A DNA stretch of 32,727 nt, taken from positions 1 through 32,727 of the forward strand of contig OMYH01000017.1 of NCBI GenBank assembly GCA_900315255.1, given 5' to 3'. The position numbers were made by a program, and so were the translations under genes. A model generated the notes under the pieces. The model was given only the letters and a program-made list of their open reading frames with translations, was not told the origin of the DNA and ran no database searches. This DNA comes from an uncultured Eubacteriales bacterium. Lineage in GTDB: Bacteria; Bacillota; Clostridia; Oscillospirales; Acutalibacteraceae. Numbering within the stretch: the first letter of the stretch is position 1; the number at the start of each line of letters is the position of its first letter. Shown piece by piece: positions 11,601 through 17,735 of the stretch.

Positions 11601-12740
11601 GATGATTCCGCACAGCTGATGAAGATCAAAGCAAGAATAGATATGGGATTCAATTCGGTTGTAGTTGGAGATCCTACACAGGGACAGTTTGCATGGGATA
11701 CATTCGGTTATCACTGCACGGCTTATCATACTGTTGTACCGCAGGAGGCAGCGCCAACTGAGGTAGGAATCGGTATCCCGAGTATTCCGTTTATCGAGAA
11801 GAAGCTTACCGACGAAGCAGGCGGCGAATGGAATGCCGAAGAAGACGTAAAGTGCAGATTTGTTATCTATAAGAGTGAAGAGGTCAGCGGACTTTCATCA
11901 CTCGACAATGATGCAGGCATAGCCGAAGCACTTTCTTCCAATAATATCCCTTACACTTATTGCGAACTTGAAGTGCAGAAAGGCAAATCTCAATCGGAAA
12001 GCCTTTCTCTGAATACAATGTGTTATACATATTCCGATGGCAAGTTCACAGCAACAGACGAACCGTTTGAATGGACTCATAATGCGAAGTATACTGTTAT
12101 GGAGCTTGCACTTGATGACAATAACTACGCTTACGGCGATATCAACGATTCAACAGGAAATGTTCACACATTCACATATGTTAATTCAAAACAGAAGTAT
12201 ATAACAGCAAAGAACAAATTCAAACTCTGGAGATTGGGTATTATCAAGACAGACGAAGAAGGAAACACACTTGCGGGTGCAGCGTTTGGTTTGTATAGTC
12301 CGTTTGAATATGACAGACTTACAGATGAACAGGTGCAAGCCCTGACAGCGCAGCTCACGCCGTATTCAGACGGAACTGTATTGTTTGATAAACCAATAGA
12401 AACAGAAGTAGAAATTGACGGAAAGACATATTACCTTAAGGATATAAAGGAATCACCTCAGAATGGTACTATAGTATGGGGCAGACTCAGAATGACAGAT
12501 TATGCTGTAACAGAGATCCATGCTCCTGAAGGATACCGCAGAGATACCAATTATTATGTTCGTCAGGGAAATGAGTTTGAATTGCTCAGTATTACGATCG
12601 TCAACGATAAGCTGCTGGGCTACAAGCTTCCCGATTCAGGCGGATATGTTCTGTATCTTTATCTTACAGGTATGCTGTTTGCTGCTCTTCCGACATATAT
12701 GCTGTACAGAAAGCTAAGACGCAGAAAGAGTTCAGTTTAA
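2652..12740 (+). CDS. Giant BspA-type leucine-rich-repeat surface adhesin with LPDSG anchor
   Basis: A 3362-residue secreted protein. An N-terminal signal peptide (membrane part about 19-36) is followed by an acidic linker (about 46-88). Residues about 145-1060 are a long array of about 23-residue LRR_5 units of the form I-P-x-x-V-T-x-I-G-x-x-A-F-x-x-C-x-x-L, and a last block lies near 1155-1240. The middle is a stalk with several domains of the type 'Y-x-V-x-N-x-G ... D-x-LP' (near 1680, 2155, 2385 and 2875), typical of DUF11/isopeptide-forming folds. Near 3040-3190 lies an FctA-like domain and near 3190-3320 a CnaB domain (IIKTDEEGNTLAGAAFGLY). The C-terminus is LPDSG (3326-3330), a membrane segment and an Arg/Lys tail: a cell-wall sorting signal with Ser in place of Thr. 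AGGAGG precedes the ATG. Position and size suggest a pilus tip or giant adhesin; the ligand is unknown. Confidence 0.9.
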   Translation: MDTKKSEKQKTGKINFRRFLMSALSMVLMVSVSSSMTLPAFSVTSSEQDEPTEVVESVDVDTPDEPDKTDEKEEESAPAEKEEEKNKKTPSLSKATPASGTCGSNASWNLDADGVLTIYGTGDSGMGTMDNYNWTSNPPWIGQKNNITKVVIEQGMTNVGQFAFRNFTNLQEVEIAASVKQISGESTFNGCTSLKTVTFIDTEENPSQLYSLGDSCFYGCTALEELTLHGKITAVGSRAFSNCTSLKHVTLPEGMTTLSFYMFNSCKALEEVTIPGSVTTINYGVFENCTSLKHVTLSEGLTAVGGFMFKNCSALETVEFPDSLKTIGEEAFYSCTALTEIDLPETLTTINYSAFYNCDKLTEVSIPDSVTAMGNQVFDGCDNLEKGNIPAGMTTVPGYTYRNTKIESIELHDGITSIGTEAFLNAKLTKVTIPDSVTTIGANAFNNNLITEVHIPDSVTNMGDSVFANNKPLEKINVPSTWTSIPNGFVGGCPLISVADIPEGITSIGDSAYAGTAISELNIPSTVTRIGSNAFYNCDNLTEVQLPNGITEMGSGVFDNCNNVKKGNIPTGLTYVPAYIYRNTLISEITLHSGITEIGDGAFRYTKISEIDIPDTVVRIGQVAFADCYELWEVDIPESVKTIDYAAFYRCTRFREVYIPEGVETIGAEAFRFCSNLQDVVIPGTVKTIGAHAFRECDVLRNVTIGEMVNVPEGEEVKRTIGSCCFAFDRALKKIHLPDSITSLGDNAFRECTGLKEVNIPTGISVINSETFRDCDALEYIEIPSNVRTIGNTAFYHCNVLNEVKLNEGLENINIYAFCYCYNLSKVNFPSTLKVIGQESFRETAIKKVDLKDGVHTINYAAFYSCKSLTEVEMPDSVKTMGTQVFDGCTKLVKSNFSAGMTNVPAYTFRNTSLAEITLPDGIAVINECAFNNTKLTSITIPESVTVIQANAFNTSLLQELVIPANAKTLGEAAFANNPHLDSVTFNYDIEVIPKNFFKNCGFREYTLPSSVKILREGAFNECKNLKKFTFPKDTNLTTVETDVFGSKMTYFYNVPANLNIAASSFNNSNRAFGAKLNVYIDDASSSMTVKNRLMEGLIDTVTVDKTVTSVNASLITSFINDATTRLYFEPGAHFSLVGNVLIDDFRIISLYEGEYIADPDGVLYKIEDGKARLAYCPVEKTTLVVPAQINGYEVTGVESNAVSSAANLTSITFQAPANIKDLKSLSFAHAKKLEKINGKTTDLDIVALLGVSSVFDTEVIKFRKLFEDTKITSVAVTHVNEDVVLGEYNEQSDIPYVLIRTEHFKTSNTVLERDHPDFNYTLYTGQPETTTVVISPQGSRGYKYTIFFRFLDNYGRLNLNIGKNTFKTPAGSVYEVYVSKVDDTGYYRVDFPEMIAGDTLEVNILSDVTSPLSEGDTLLIWGEMYAPTEEAYTVPTTLPEHYQRVTWQTKPKEFEITANNYAPNADAGFGWTGKDVTLRNGYFFAPTKIKDIALDTIGSDYVRSIDYKFTVKVPEGVELKPEFAEAIANGKWKRAVLDGNTSNFYVEYKGTWAYVFSVSTSGINSLDVNGNGTLQPDITGATYDAATNSLSFYWNVANSSELDEIPQHYNTTFLNNDVLKLTDSLIDRVNESDNVANLPIPTTWEQTIHYTYSADQTNISSTDVVYQIKPAKLVFKKEVDNHVRQGANLIFTLTATNTGMVPYKKANNIVDELPNMYHIPTNSMYTMFMSDTFGKYLKITIKNAKLEPLNKTAEELTVMGTDGWTHKLTSYTTANDTTAYNKYAGKITRLDGHPDYTANNTIVITRRGNDIIVEVTDEDNTTRTYNCQTSVGLHDLLDEIGYFTHVEDVFRVEWNMADGEWIYGDPWKFYVRANTKSTYMLINGDIDGGLGDRGWFTNTSNVYDNNQTNMATASVNNYIYWGSSVWYDKYVTYGLGNMTTLRTHFRSYNAASRYDVMPVVHHMNGAGLALIPAETTWNRSNKQLKNLEKYEYVNSNNESTWYYKLDKPGEYKNIYIGGALADTVTVKVSNQGYDYFIKWYFTGTWRDETYIDIPVIYTSLYKTKYGPPSGSKTPETSGAALNEDASGDVNDEYKIYRQTWVNDHEYHRLYASSGEGSAKILTGTKYIVTERGETPEDDKLETYSIVHANDKVTYRLSVAALGDVSEKYYITAVGRNLYDLLPESSDVHEWVKDVNVTNLEFVDEDGNEYKTINVDGREITALEHPEDWYITYNGRTQVTSGGANAPKYQWITWGDDFKLRLYDKTVYIYVTLDMPDKSIWEDYADSIKGSTNYTVANKLYVYQDTQNVHPNDEIRTVTHELALQAEAMLTKGVVGTGKHIYHGANYVNDFGYNSRYKTESFFTQEQDSRKYYVNDDYYRRDITYYISIYNSGKVRLYIDDLYDVLPKGFKYKGGINYFLNSNGTVYDGDWWEYRYTRNWETFNKIAVVQSEKGVNATYKRGYITATTEMLEDGRQKINFHIRQHNDLSDLSYDERYNKKCYLNPGQAFVFCYSCYTNKEEETEDYANSEIALKHFNYNNEGVRLSNGTVYGRDMFTSERNDGRSYVLDDGQAKGHGFMDGNINTQWLYSEVAVRRGGIEPGITDFVDGIYHTDKAMAKADSNDFALFTDKITWRNTAYNDGNYTLTDYTLTNIMQGPFRYLDTIDLSYQYSGNYYTTRPDVRLMEITDWDENSDWVQFTYNGNTYKVDLDNEWHHVSYNAPSVNDDGEEVTEPSAQDYEVRITKDPVTLDMKIDFRFIDKWWSIPEHGNVKLYCSTKVPQGDEWENKSFYNNAYITPNAQNFDERNVSKGIADRYTSISQDQKAVKNSTQLPVSYGNSTSSYLQVEMTNDSSRSAKSTEDNNFIIIPNSSKNVTYTMSVTSQDRPLVQLIAINNLPQTGDHETFNQSKVRNSKFQVDFADEVAPFVKITEQNQTNGTILDPSLYTVQYSDKVDFEKSDWEGNNDGWYDEPRATSRSIRYIILDDSAQLMKIKARIDMGFNSVVVGDPTQGQFAWDTFGYHCTAYHTVVPQEAAPTEVGIGIPSIPFIEKKLTDEAGGEWNAEEDVKCRFVIYKSEEVSGLSSLDNDAGIAEALSSNNIPYTYCELEVQKGKSQSESLSLNTMCYTYSDGKFTATDEPFEWTHNAKYTVMELALDDNNYAYGDINDSTGNVHTFTYVNSKQKYITAKNKFKLWRLGIIKTDEEGNTLAGAAFGLYSPFEYDRLTDEQVQALTAQLTPYSDGTVLFDKPIETEVEIDGKTYYLKDIKESPQNGTIVWGRLRMTDYAVTEIHAPEGYRRDTNYYVRQGNEFELLSITIVNDKLLGYKLPDSGGYVLYLYLTGMLFAALPTYMLYRKLRRRKSSV

Positions 12741-12750
12741 CGAACCCTTT

Positions 12751-12795
12751 TCCCACGGACAGACGCCTGATATAACGGGTATCTGTCCTGTGGGA
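12751..12795 (+). promoter_or_regulatory. Intercistronic hairpin between giant adhesin and pilin genes
   Basis: TCCCACGGACAGA (12751-12763) pairs with TCTGTCCTGTGGGA (12782-12795), leaving one bulged base. No T-tract follows, so it is not a standard Rho-independent terminator. It sits in the only sizeable gap of the operon, just before the candidate major pilin. It could act as an mRNA-stabilising or processing site, or a weak attenuator. Confidence 0.5.
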
Positions 12796-12830
12796 ATGGA
12801 TATTATACTACATAGAAAGGACTTATAGAT

Positions 12831-14513
12831 ATGAAAAACTTAAAAAAGCTCATCTCTTTATTATTGGTAGTAATGTTGCTTTTTAGTACAGCGGTATTGT
12901 CAAGTGCCGATGAAGACCCTAACGGTACTAATGAAGATTCCCTTCCGACAGGTGAGATAACTATCAATGACAAAGGCGAAGACGGCGTTTATAATGGCTA
13001 CAAGCTGATAAACTCTACAAATTCAGAGGAATACTTAACAAGATACGCATACACTGTCAATGAAAAATACATTGATATTCTTTATTCGGTGACTCAGTCT
13101 GTTACAGTTGAACAGGCGCAAAGTGTTGAAACAGCAGTAAAACACGAGAGTGTTCTTGTTTATCTCGAAAGATTTGAGCATGACAGCAGCGATATCAGGG
13201 TATTCATTGACAAGGTATATCGAGCTATTCAAAAAACTGATCTTATGCCCGATAAGGTGTTTGTCGGGGGGGAGAAAACAACGGCTGAACAGGGTTATTG
13301 GCTTCTGGCTGATGTGACCGATCTTAACAGTGCAGAAAACAGCGCAAATTCTCTTGTTATGGTTGACACAATAGGTGTCAAAGAAATTGAAGTTAAGGTC
13401 AAAAAGGGAGTTCCGACTGTTTTTAAAAAGGTTTTTGAAACCGACGATTGTCCCGATGGAGCTCTCGGAACAGAGAAAACTCACGGTTGGCAGGATGCAG
13501 CTGATCATGATATTGGTGATACTATCTCTTTTAAAGATGAGGGAACGGTCTCCGATATCATTACAAGCTTTGAGGAATATTACTATGCTTTCCATAACAC
13601 AATGGAGAACCTTACATACACAGACGGTTCTGTTAAGGTCACCATTGATGGAAATGATTATACCTCTTATTTTACCGTAGTATGGAATCCGGATACAAAG
13701 AAACTTGATGTCTATATAGATGATCTGCTCTCGATAAGAGATGACAACGGTAAGCCTGTTGTTACGCCGGATTCTGTGATCGTTCTTGAGTACGACGCCG
13801 TACTTGATGACAGCGCTGTTACAGGAAGTAACGGAAACTCAAGTATAGTGGTAATCGAATATTCAAATAATCCTTATGATTCAGATTCAAGAGGCTTTAC
13901 TGCAGAAGACAGGGTAGTAGTTTTTACTTATCAGATTATAATCAATAAGATCATAGGCAATAAAGAAACACCCGATACTCCGGAAACACCCGATACTCCG
14001 ATAATTCCTATGCAAAAAACAGCAGGGGCTGTTCCCGGCGTTCCGCTTAAAGGAGCTGAATTCACTCTCTATAAGCTCAACGATAAAGGAGAATATGTTC
14101 AGGTTTCAAAGTTGATGACCGGTTCACAGTTCGTATTTAAAGGTATTGACAGAGGTGTATATAAGCTCTCAGAAACAAGGGTACCTGACGGATTTAATAA
14201 GGCTGATGATATTGAGTTCATAGTTAATGCAGAATATGATGTTGAATCCGATACACCCGCCCTCAGAGAGTTATTTGCAACGGATCCGGGCTTCAGAAAT
14301 ATTACCGCTTCTCCCGATAACAAGACATCAATTTTCTTATCGGATATAAACAGTGGTTCTCTTATAACTTATGTCAAGAACTACTCAGGAACAAAAATGC
14401 CTTCCGCAGGCGGAACGGGTACGGTATTGATCTATGTTATCGGCGGAATTCTCTTTGTCGGTGCAACAATTCTTCTTGTGAAAAAACTCCGAAAAAAAAC
14501 GGAGGCGAAATAA
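12831..14513 (+). CDS. Isopeptide-forming fimbrial protein (candidate major pilin), MPSAG anchor
   Basis: A 560-residue secreted protein with a signal peptide (about 1-26). Residues about 190-375 look like a fimbrial isopeptide-formation D2 domain, beginning GVPTVFKKVFE, where Lys199/200 sit at the usual pilin-lysine position, with YAFHNTM further on. A Pro/Thr linker (ETPDTPETPDTP) leads into a SpaA/CnaB domain (about 397-515: PLKGAEFTLYK, with LSETRVPDGF carrying the usual Glu). The C-terminus is MPSAG (523-527), a membrane helix and a KKLRKK tail, a non-canonical sorting signal. This D2-CnaB-anchor architecture is that of backbone pilins of sortase-assembled pili, so it is the best candidate for the shaft. 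Lysine roles are inferred. The next gene begins two bases after its stop codon. Confidence 0.85.
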   Translation: MKNLKKLISLLLVVMLLFSTAVLSSADEDPNGTNEDSLPTGEITINDKGEDGVYNGYKLINSTNSEEYLTRYAYTVNEKYIDILYSVTQSVTVEQAQSVETAVKHESVLVYLERFEHDSSDIRVFIDKVYRAIQKTDLMPDKVFVGGEKTTAEQGYWLLADVTDLNSAENSANSLVMVDTIGVKEIEVKVKKGVPTVFKKVFETDDCPDGALGTEKTHGWQDAADHDIGDTISFKDEGTVSDIITSFEEYYYAFHNTMENLTYTDGSVKVTIDGNDYTSYFTVVWNPDTKKLDVYIDDLLSIRDDNGKPVVTPDSVIVLEYDAVLDDSAVTGSNGNSSIVVIEYSNNPYDSDSRGFTAEDRVVVFTYQIIINKIIGNKETPDTPETPDTPIIPMQKTAGAVPGVPLKGAEFTLYKLNDKGEYVQVSKLMTGSQFVFKGIDRGVYKLSETRVPDGFNKADDIEFIVNAEYDVESDTPALRELFATDPGFRNITASPDNKTSIFLSDINSGSLITYVKNYSGTKMPSAGGTGTVLIYVIGGILFVGATILLVKKLRKKTEAK

Positions 14514-14514
14514 A

Positions 14515-16095
14515 ATGAAAAATACAAAACGTATAGCGTTGTCTCTTTTTCTTATTGTATCGCTTTTGCTTTCCTGTATGCATACCATCAGTGCGGATGC
14601 ACTCAACGGAGAAGAGAATGTTTCGCTGAATATAATATACACATATGATTCAGATATATTGAATGATGTTGTATTCAAGATTTACTACGTTGCAAGTGTC
14701 AACAGCGGCGCAAATTTTACACTGGACGGAAGCTTTAAGAATTGTCCCGTTGATGTAAACCTCGGCAGTACCGATTATCCCGCACTTGCTCATACAATAT
14801 ACGGTTATGTACAGCTTGATAATATTGCACCTACTTACACTGTTAAAACAGATTCTAAAGGTGAGATCATGCTTACGACAAGCAAAGACGGTCTGAAGCA
14901 TGGTATGTATCTTGTAACAGCTGAAAAAGTTGAGCGTAATTTCAAGGAATATAGTATGCTGCCGTATCTTGTTTGTACACCTCGCTTTAATGACGAATGG
15001 CTCAGGTTTGATAAAGATGTCAAATCGTATCCAAAAGTTCGCTGCGAGGAACTTGAAATCCCCGACGATCCGGACGATACATCATCGAGTTCGTCAAGCT
15101 CCGAGAGTACATCAAGTGATGAAAGTATACCACCGTCAAGTTCAAGCACGGTAAGCTCGGAAAGTATGCCATCCTCAAGTACTGTAAGCTCAGAGACTAC
15201 ACCTCCGTCAAGTACTGTAAGCTCGGAGATTACACCTCCGTCAAGTACAGTCAGTTCGGAGATCACACCTTCCTCAAGCACACCAACGTCAAGTGTACCT
15301 ATATCGAGTACACCACAGGATGAAAGTTCCTCGTCAGAGTCTTCAAGTTCGGAGATCACACCTTCATCAAGCACACCAACGTCAAGTGTACCTATATCGA
15401 GTACACCACAGGATAAGAGTTCGTCGTCAGAATCTTCAAGTTCGAAGATCACACCTTCATCAAGCACACCAACGTCAAGTGTACCTATATCGAGTACACC
15501 ACAGGATGAGAGTTCGTCGTCAGAGTCTTCAAGTTCGGAAAGTACTTCATCTTCCAATACATCATCTCAATTTGAAAGTTCATCTCGGATCACATCGTCA
15601 TCCCATATCGAAAGCTCGTCATCTTCAGACACCTCCTCACAGGGCGAGTTGATCGACGTCGGTACGGTAATAACAGTAAAAAAGAAATGGGCAGATCCTG
15701 ACGATCCCGACCGACCTGACAGTGTGACGATTTATCTGCTTAAAGACGGCAAAAAGTATGATACTATTACTCTGTCTGACAGCAATAAATGGATTCATAA
15801 ATGGTCAAATCTGGATGAAAAACATGAATGGCTGGCTGTCGAAGAACCGATAGAAGGCTATACTGTGCTTGTTACAGATGAAAAAACTCCGAATGCATAT
15901 ACTGTTACAAATACAAAAACACCTGAAAGAATTACGGATAGCGACATAGAATCTGATTCCGATCCGGATAAACCGACTCCGCCTCTTCCTCAGACAGGCA
16001 CATTGTGGTGGGCGGTATTAGCGACACTCACCCCGGGATTAGTATTATACTGGGCGGGGTATGTAATGAAAAAAAGGAATAACAAAAATGACTAA
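14515..16095 (+). CDS. Ser-rich CnaB cell-wall protein (candidate minor/basal pilin), LPQTG anchor
   Basis: A 526-residue secreted protein. A signal peptide (about 1-27) is followed by a pilin-like N-terminal domain (about 30-180) ending in the motif DVKSYPKV (YPK at 172-174), which resembles the YPKN pilin motif carrying the cross-linking lysine. Next comes a long Ser/Thr/Pro-rich region (about 186-378) built from short tandem repeats, then a CnaB domain (about 383-470: TVKKKWADPDDPDRPDSV) and a canonical sorting signal LPQTG (491-495) with membrane helix and KKRNNK tail. The Ser-rich part probably spans the peptidoglycan or acts as a flexible, possibly glycosylated spacer (inference). It overlaps the downstream sortase gene by 8 bp, so the two are translationally linked. 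Confidence 0.85.
   Translation: MKNTKRIALSLFLIVSLLLSCMHTISADALNGEENVSLNIIYTYDSDILNDVVFKIYYVASVNSGANFTLDGSFKNCPVDVNLGSTDYPALAHTIYGYVQLDNIAPTYTVKTDSKGEIMLTTSKDGLKHGMYLVTAEKVERNFKEYSMLPYLVCTPRFNDEWLRFDKDVKSYPKVRCEELEIPDDPDDTSSSSSSSESTSSDESIPPSSSSTVSSESMPSSSTVSSETTPPSSTVSSEITPPSSTVSSEITPSSSTPTSSVPISSTPQDESSSSESSSSEITPSSSTPTSSVPISSTPQDKSSSSESSSSKITPSSSTPTSSVPISSTPQDESSSSESSSSESTSSSNTSSQFESSSRITSSSHIESSSSSDTSSQGELIDVGTVITVKKKWADPDDPDRPDSVTIYLLKDGKKYDTITLSDSNKWIHKWSNLDEKHEWLAVEEPIEGYTVLVTDEKTPNAYTVTNTKTPERITDSDIESDSDPDKPTPPLPQTGTLWWAVLATLTPGLVLYWAGYVMKKRNNKND
15175..15270 (+). repeat. 33-bp in-frame tandem repeat (three units)
   Basis: Three near-identical units begin at 15175, 15208 and 15241, each starting TCAAGTAC and encoding SSTVSSE followed by I/T-T-P-P. 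They lie inside the Ser-rich region. The unit is a multiple of three, so gain or loss would change protein length without a frameshift. Confidence 0.85.
15271..15549 (+). repeat. 93-bp in-frame tandem repeat (three units)
   Basis: Units start at 15271, 15364 and 15457. Each encodes a 31-residue block containing SSTPTSSVPISSTPQD followed by a Ser/Glu run. The units are nearly identical at DNA level, with a few substitutions (for example GATGAA, GATAAG, GATGAG) and divergence in the last dozen bases of unit three. This points to recent unequal recombination or slippage. Confidence 0.9.
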
Positions 16096-16759
16096 GCTGC
16101 GCAGAGTTGTTTCAGGTACGCTGATGTTCCTCGGCGGAATGTTGATCGTTGGGTCACTCGCATTAACTGTGTATTGTTTCTACGGAGAGGTGAGAGCAAA
16201 AAGATCGGTGAATTCGGTAAGAGATGATATGATCCTGACTATACCCGATTATTCGGATAAGGTTGTTGTTCACCATAAGGCAAAAGATAACGATCTGACC
16301 GATGAGACACCTTTATATGAAATTTATCCGGATATAGAAATGAAGACGCATAAAGTGTATAATAGCTTTATTGAAACGCCATTAAGCTATATCGGAATGT
16401 TGAGGATAAACTCTATAGGAATGGAGCTTCCGGTTGCAGGTGAATGGAGTTATGAGAATCTCAATTTTGCACCATGCTGTTATAGTGGAACTGCATATAC
16501 GAGCGGATTTGTGATATGCGCTCACAATTATGCGTCACACTTCGGATTTATTTCTGAATTGAATCAAGGTGACGAGGTGGTATTTACCGATGTTGACGGC
16601 AACAACTTTGTTTATTATGTTGAGAGTATTGACGAGCTTGAACCGTCAGAAGTAGATGATATGGTGTCCAATGAGTATGATCTGACTCTATTTACTTGTA
16701 CTTTCACGGGCAAAGCAAGAATAGCCGTAAGATGTATGCGATCATTTGAAGAACAATGA
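16088..16759 (+). CDS. Second sortase, housekeeping/anchoring-like
   Basis: A 223-residue sortase with one N-terminal membrane helix (about 9-31) and no C-terminal one. Catalytic His146 (ICAHNY) and Cys204 (LFTCTFTGKARIAVRC) are visible; the active arginine is Arg211 or Arg215. The FTDVDGNNFVYYV strand and DLTLFTCT signature are typical of class D/B-like clostridial sortases. Lacking the class C tail, it is more likely to attach the finished pilus, or the LPQTG protein, to the wall than to polymerise subunits (inference). It overlaps the preceding gene by 8 bp (ATGACTAA) with AAGGAA upstream, and is the last gene before a terminator. Confidence 0.9.
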   Translation: MTKLRRVVSGTLMFLGGMLIVGSLALTVYCFYGEVRAKRSVNSVRDDMILTIPDYSDKVVVHHKAKDNDLTDETPLYEIYPDIEMKTHKVYNSFIETPLSYIGMLRINSIGMELPVAGEWSYENLNFAPCCYSGTAYTSGFVICAHNYASHFGFISELNQGDEVVFTDVDGNNFVYYVESIDELEPSEVDDMVSNEYDLTLFTCTFTGKARIAVRCMRSFEEQ

Positions 16760-16801
16760 TACAATAACCCGCCATAGGCTAAACCACATTAATAAACTAT
16801 T

Positions 16802-16840
16802 AAATCGGGGTTGTGCAAGATCAATCCCGATTTGTTTTTA
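16802..16840 (+). terminator. Rho-independent terminator of the pilus operon
   Basis: AAATCGGGGTTG (16802-16813) pairs with CAATCCCGATTT (16822-16833), with one G-U pair, and is followed by GTTTTTA. It lies 42 bp after the second sortase stop codon and ends the first surface operon. Confidence 0.85.
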
Positions 16841-17010
16841 TGAATTGGCAGCATCTCTAATGGTTTATCTTTTTGCGGTAAGACGCTGTATGAGTGGTAT
16901 TTCTGCCGACATTACCGCACTGCTTATTTATCCAAAATGATGATTTTTCTCTGCTGTTGTCAGTTAGCATTGAACAAAAATCATAGTATAATTTTGTATA
17001 GTATTATTAT
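16841..17010. other. Intergenic stretch with an 8-bp inverted repeat
   Basis: TGCGGTAA (16874-16881) is perfectly inverted as TTACCGCA (16912-16919) across 30 bp. A 64-codon open frame crosses here but lacks a ribosome site and family features. The inverted repeat could be an operator or a weak RNA stem; nothing else is recognisable before the promoter. Confidence 0.35.
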
Positions 17011-17038
17011 TTGATTTTTTTGTAAAATATGATATAAT
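17011..17038 (+). promoter_or_regulatory. Candidate sigma-A promoter of the SipW/fibre operon
   Basis: TTGATT (17011-17016) and a perfect TATAAT (17033-17038) are separated by 16 bp. A second TATAAT lies at 17046-17051. The predicted leader is about 120 nt and contains a purine-rich run with a repeated AAAAGAAAC just before the GTG start of the signal peptidase gene. Confidence 0.65.
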
Positions 17039-17168
17039 AAGTATGTATAATTTGTAGCAAAACTAAGGTGTTGTTATTTAGCCGTTAACAGGGATTTATG
17101 CAGATCATGCGAGAGGGAAGTGAAATGATATAGGGAGAGAAAAGAAACAAAAGAAACAAAAGGGAAGC

Positions 17169-17711
17169 GTGAAGGGTGTTTTAAGCGTTATATATACCGC
17201 AATGGTATATTTGTTCTCCGCAGTGATTTTAATTGCAGCGGTTTTATTTTCATTTGATGCATCTCCGTCTAAGACTTTATTCGGATATAGATACTACATA
17301 GTAGTAACGAATTCAATGGCGCCGACATATAACGTTGGAGATATTGTGTTAGTGAGATCGGTTTCTTCAAACGATATACAAGTGGGAGATGTGATCACTT
17401 TTAATCCTGCACATTCCGGAGATGCATATCTGACACATAGAGTGACTAAAAAATATGATGATTATCTGATGACAGGAGTCACTTGCTTTAAAACAAAGGG
17501 AGATAATAATAAGACGGAAGACAGCTTCCTGATAGAAGAATCCCGAGTGATAGGAAAGGTAAGATTCGGTATACCTGTGATGGGATATATTATAAAGTTT
17601 ATTCAACTAAAGTGGTATTATGTGATCGGTCTTGTTGTTTCGATAATAATATTTTTTAAAACACTAAGCCGATACTTAACAGTTGCAAAAACAGAAGAAC
17701 AGGTAGAGTAA
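17169..17711 (+). CDS. sipW: SipW-type (ER-type) signal peptidase
   Basis: A 180-residue membrane protease of the S26B family. An N-terminal membrane helix (about 7-28) is followed by the nucleophile motif NSMAPT (Ser49) and LTHRV, where His90 replaces the lysine of ordinary bacterial signal peptidases. A TKGDNN-x-x-ED motif (110-118) and a C-terminal membrane helix (about 148-167) complete the SipW pattern. In Bacillus subtilis SipW processes TasA and TapA; related enzymes process the BsaA matrix protein in Clostridium perfringens. The start is GTG with AGGGAAG just upstream. It leads an operon of at least four proteins with SipW-type signals, which are its likely substrates. Confidence 0.92.
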   Translation: MKGVLSVIYTAMVYLFSAVILIAAVLFSFDASPSKTLFGYRYYIVVTNSMAPTYNVGDIVLVRSVSSNDIQVGDVITFNPAHSGDAYLTHRVTKKYDDYLMTGVTCFKTKGDNNKTEDSFLIEESRVIGKVRFGIPVMGYIIKFIQLKWYYVIGLVVSIIIFFKTLSRYLTVAKTEEQVE

Positions 17712-17735
17712 AATACAAAAAAAGGAGCATTAAAA

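Noticed and set aside
15271-15549. Regular repeats that could look CRISPR-like
   Set aside because: The 93-bp units are contiguous without unique spacers and are translated in frame as Ser-rich blocks.
14835-15557. 240-codon minus-strand open frame with repeats
   Set aside because: It mirrors the Ser-rich tandem repeats of the real plus-strand gene; its Asp/Glu/Leu repeat pattern is the antisense reading.
16746-16940. 64-codon plus-strand open frame after the second sortase
   Set aside because: It overlaps the end of the sortase gene, runs through the terminator hairpin, and has no family features.
17050-17168. Possible riboswitch in the SipW operon leader
   Set aside because: I looked for a c-di-GMP-type core and found no matching conserved motif; only a purine-rich repeat is visible.
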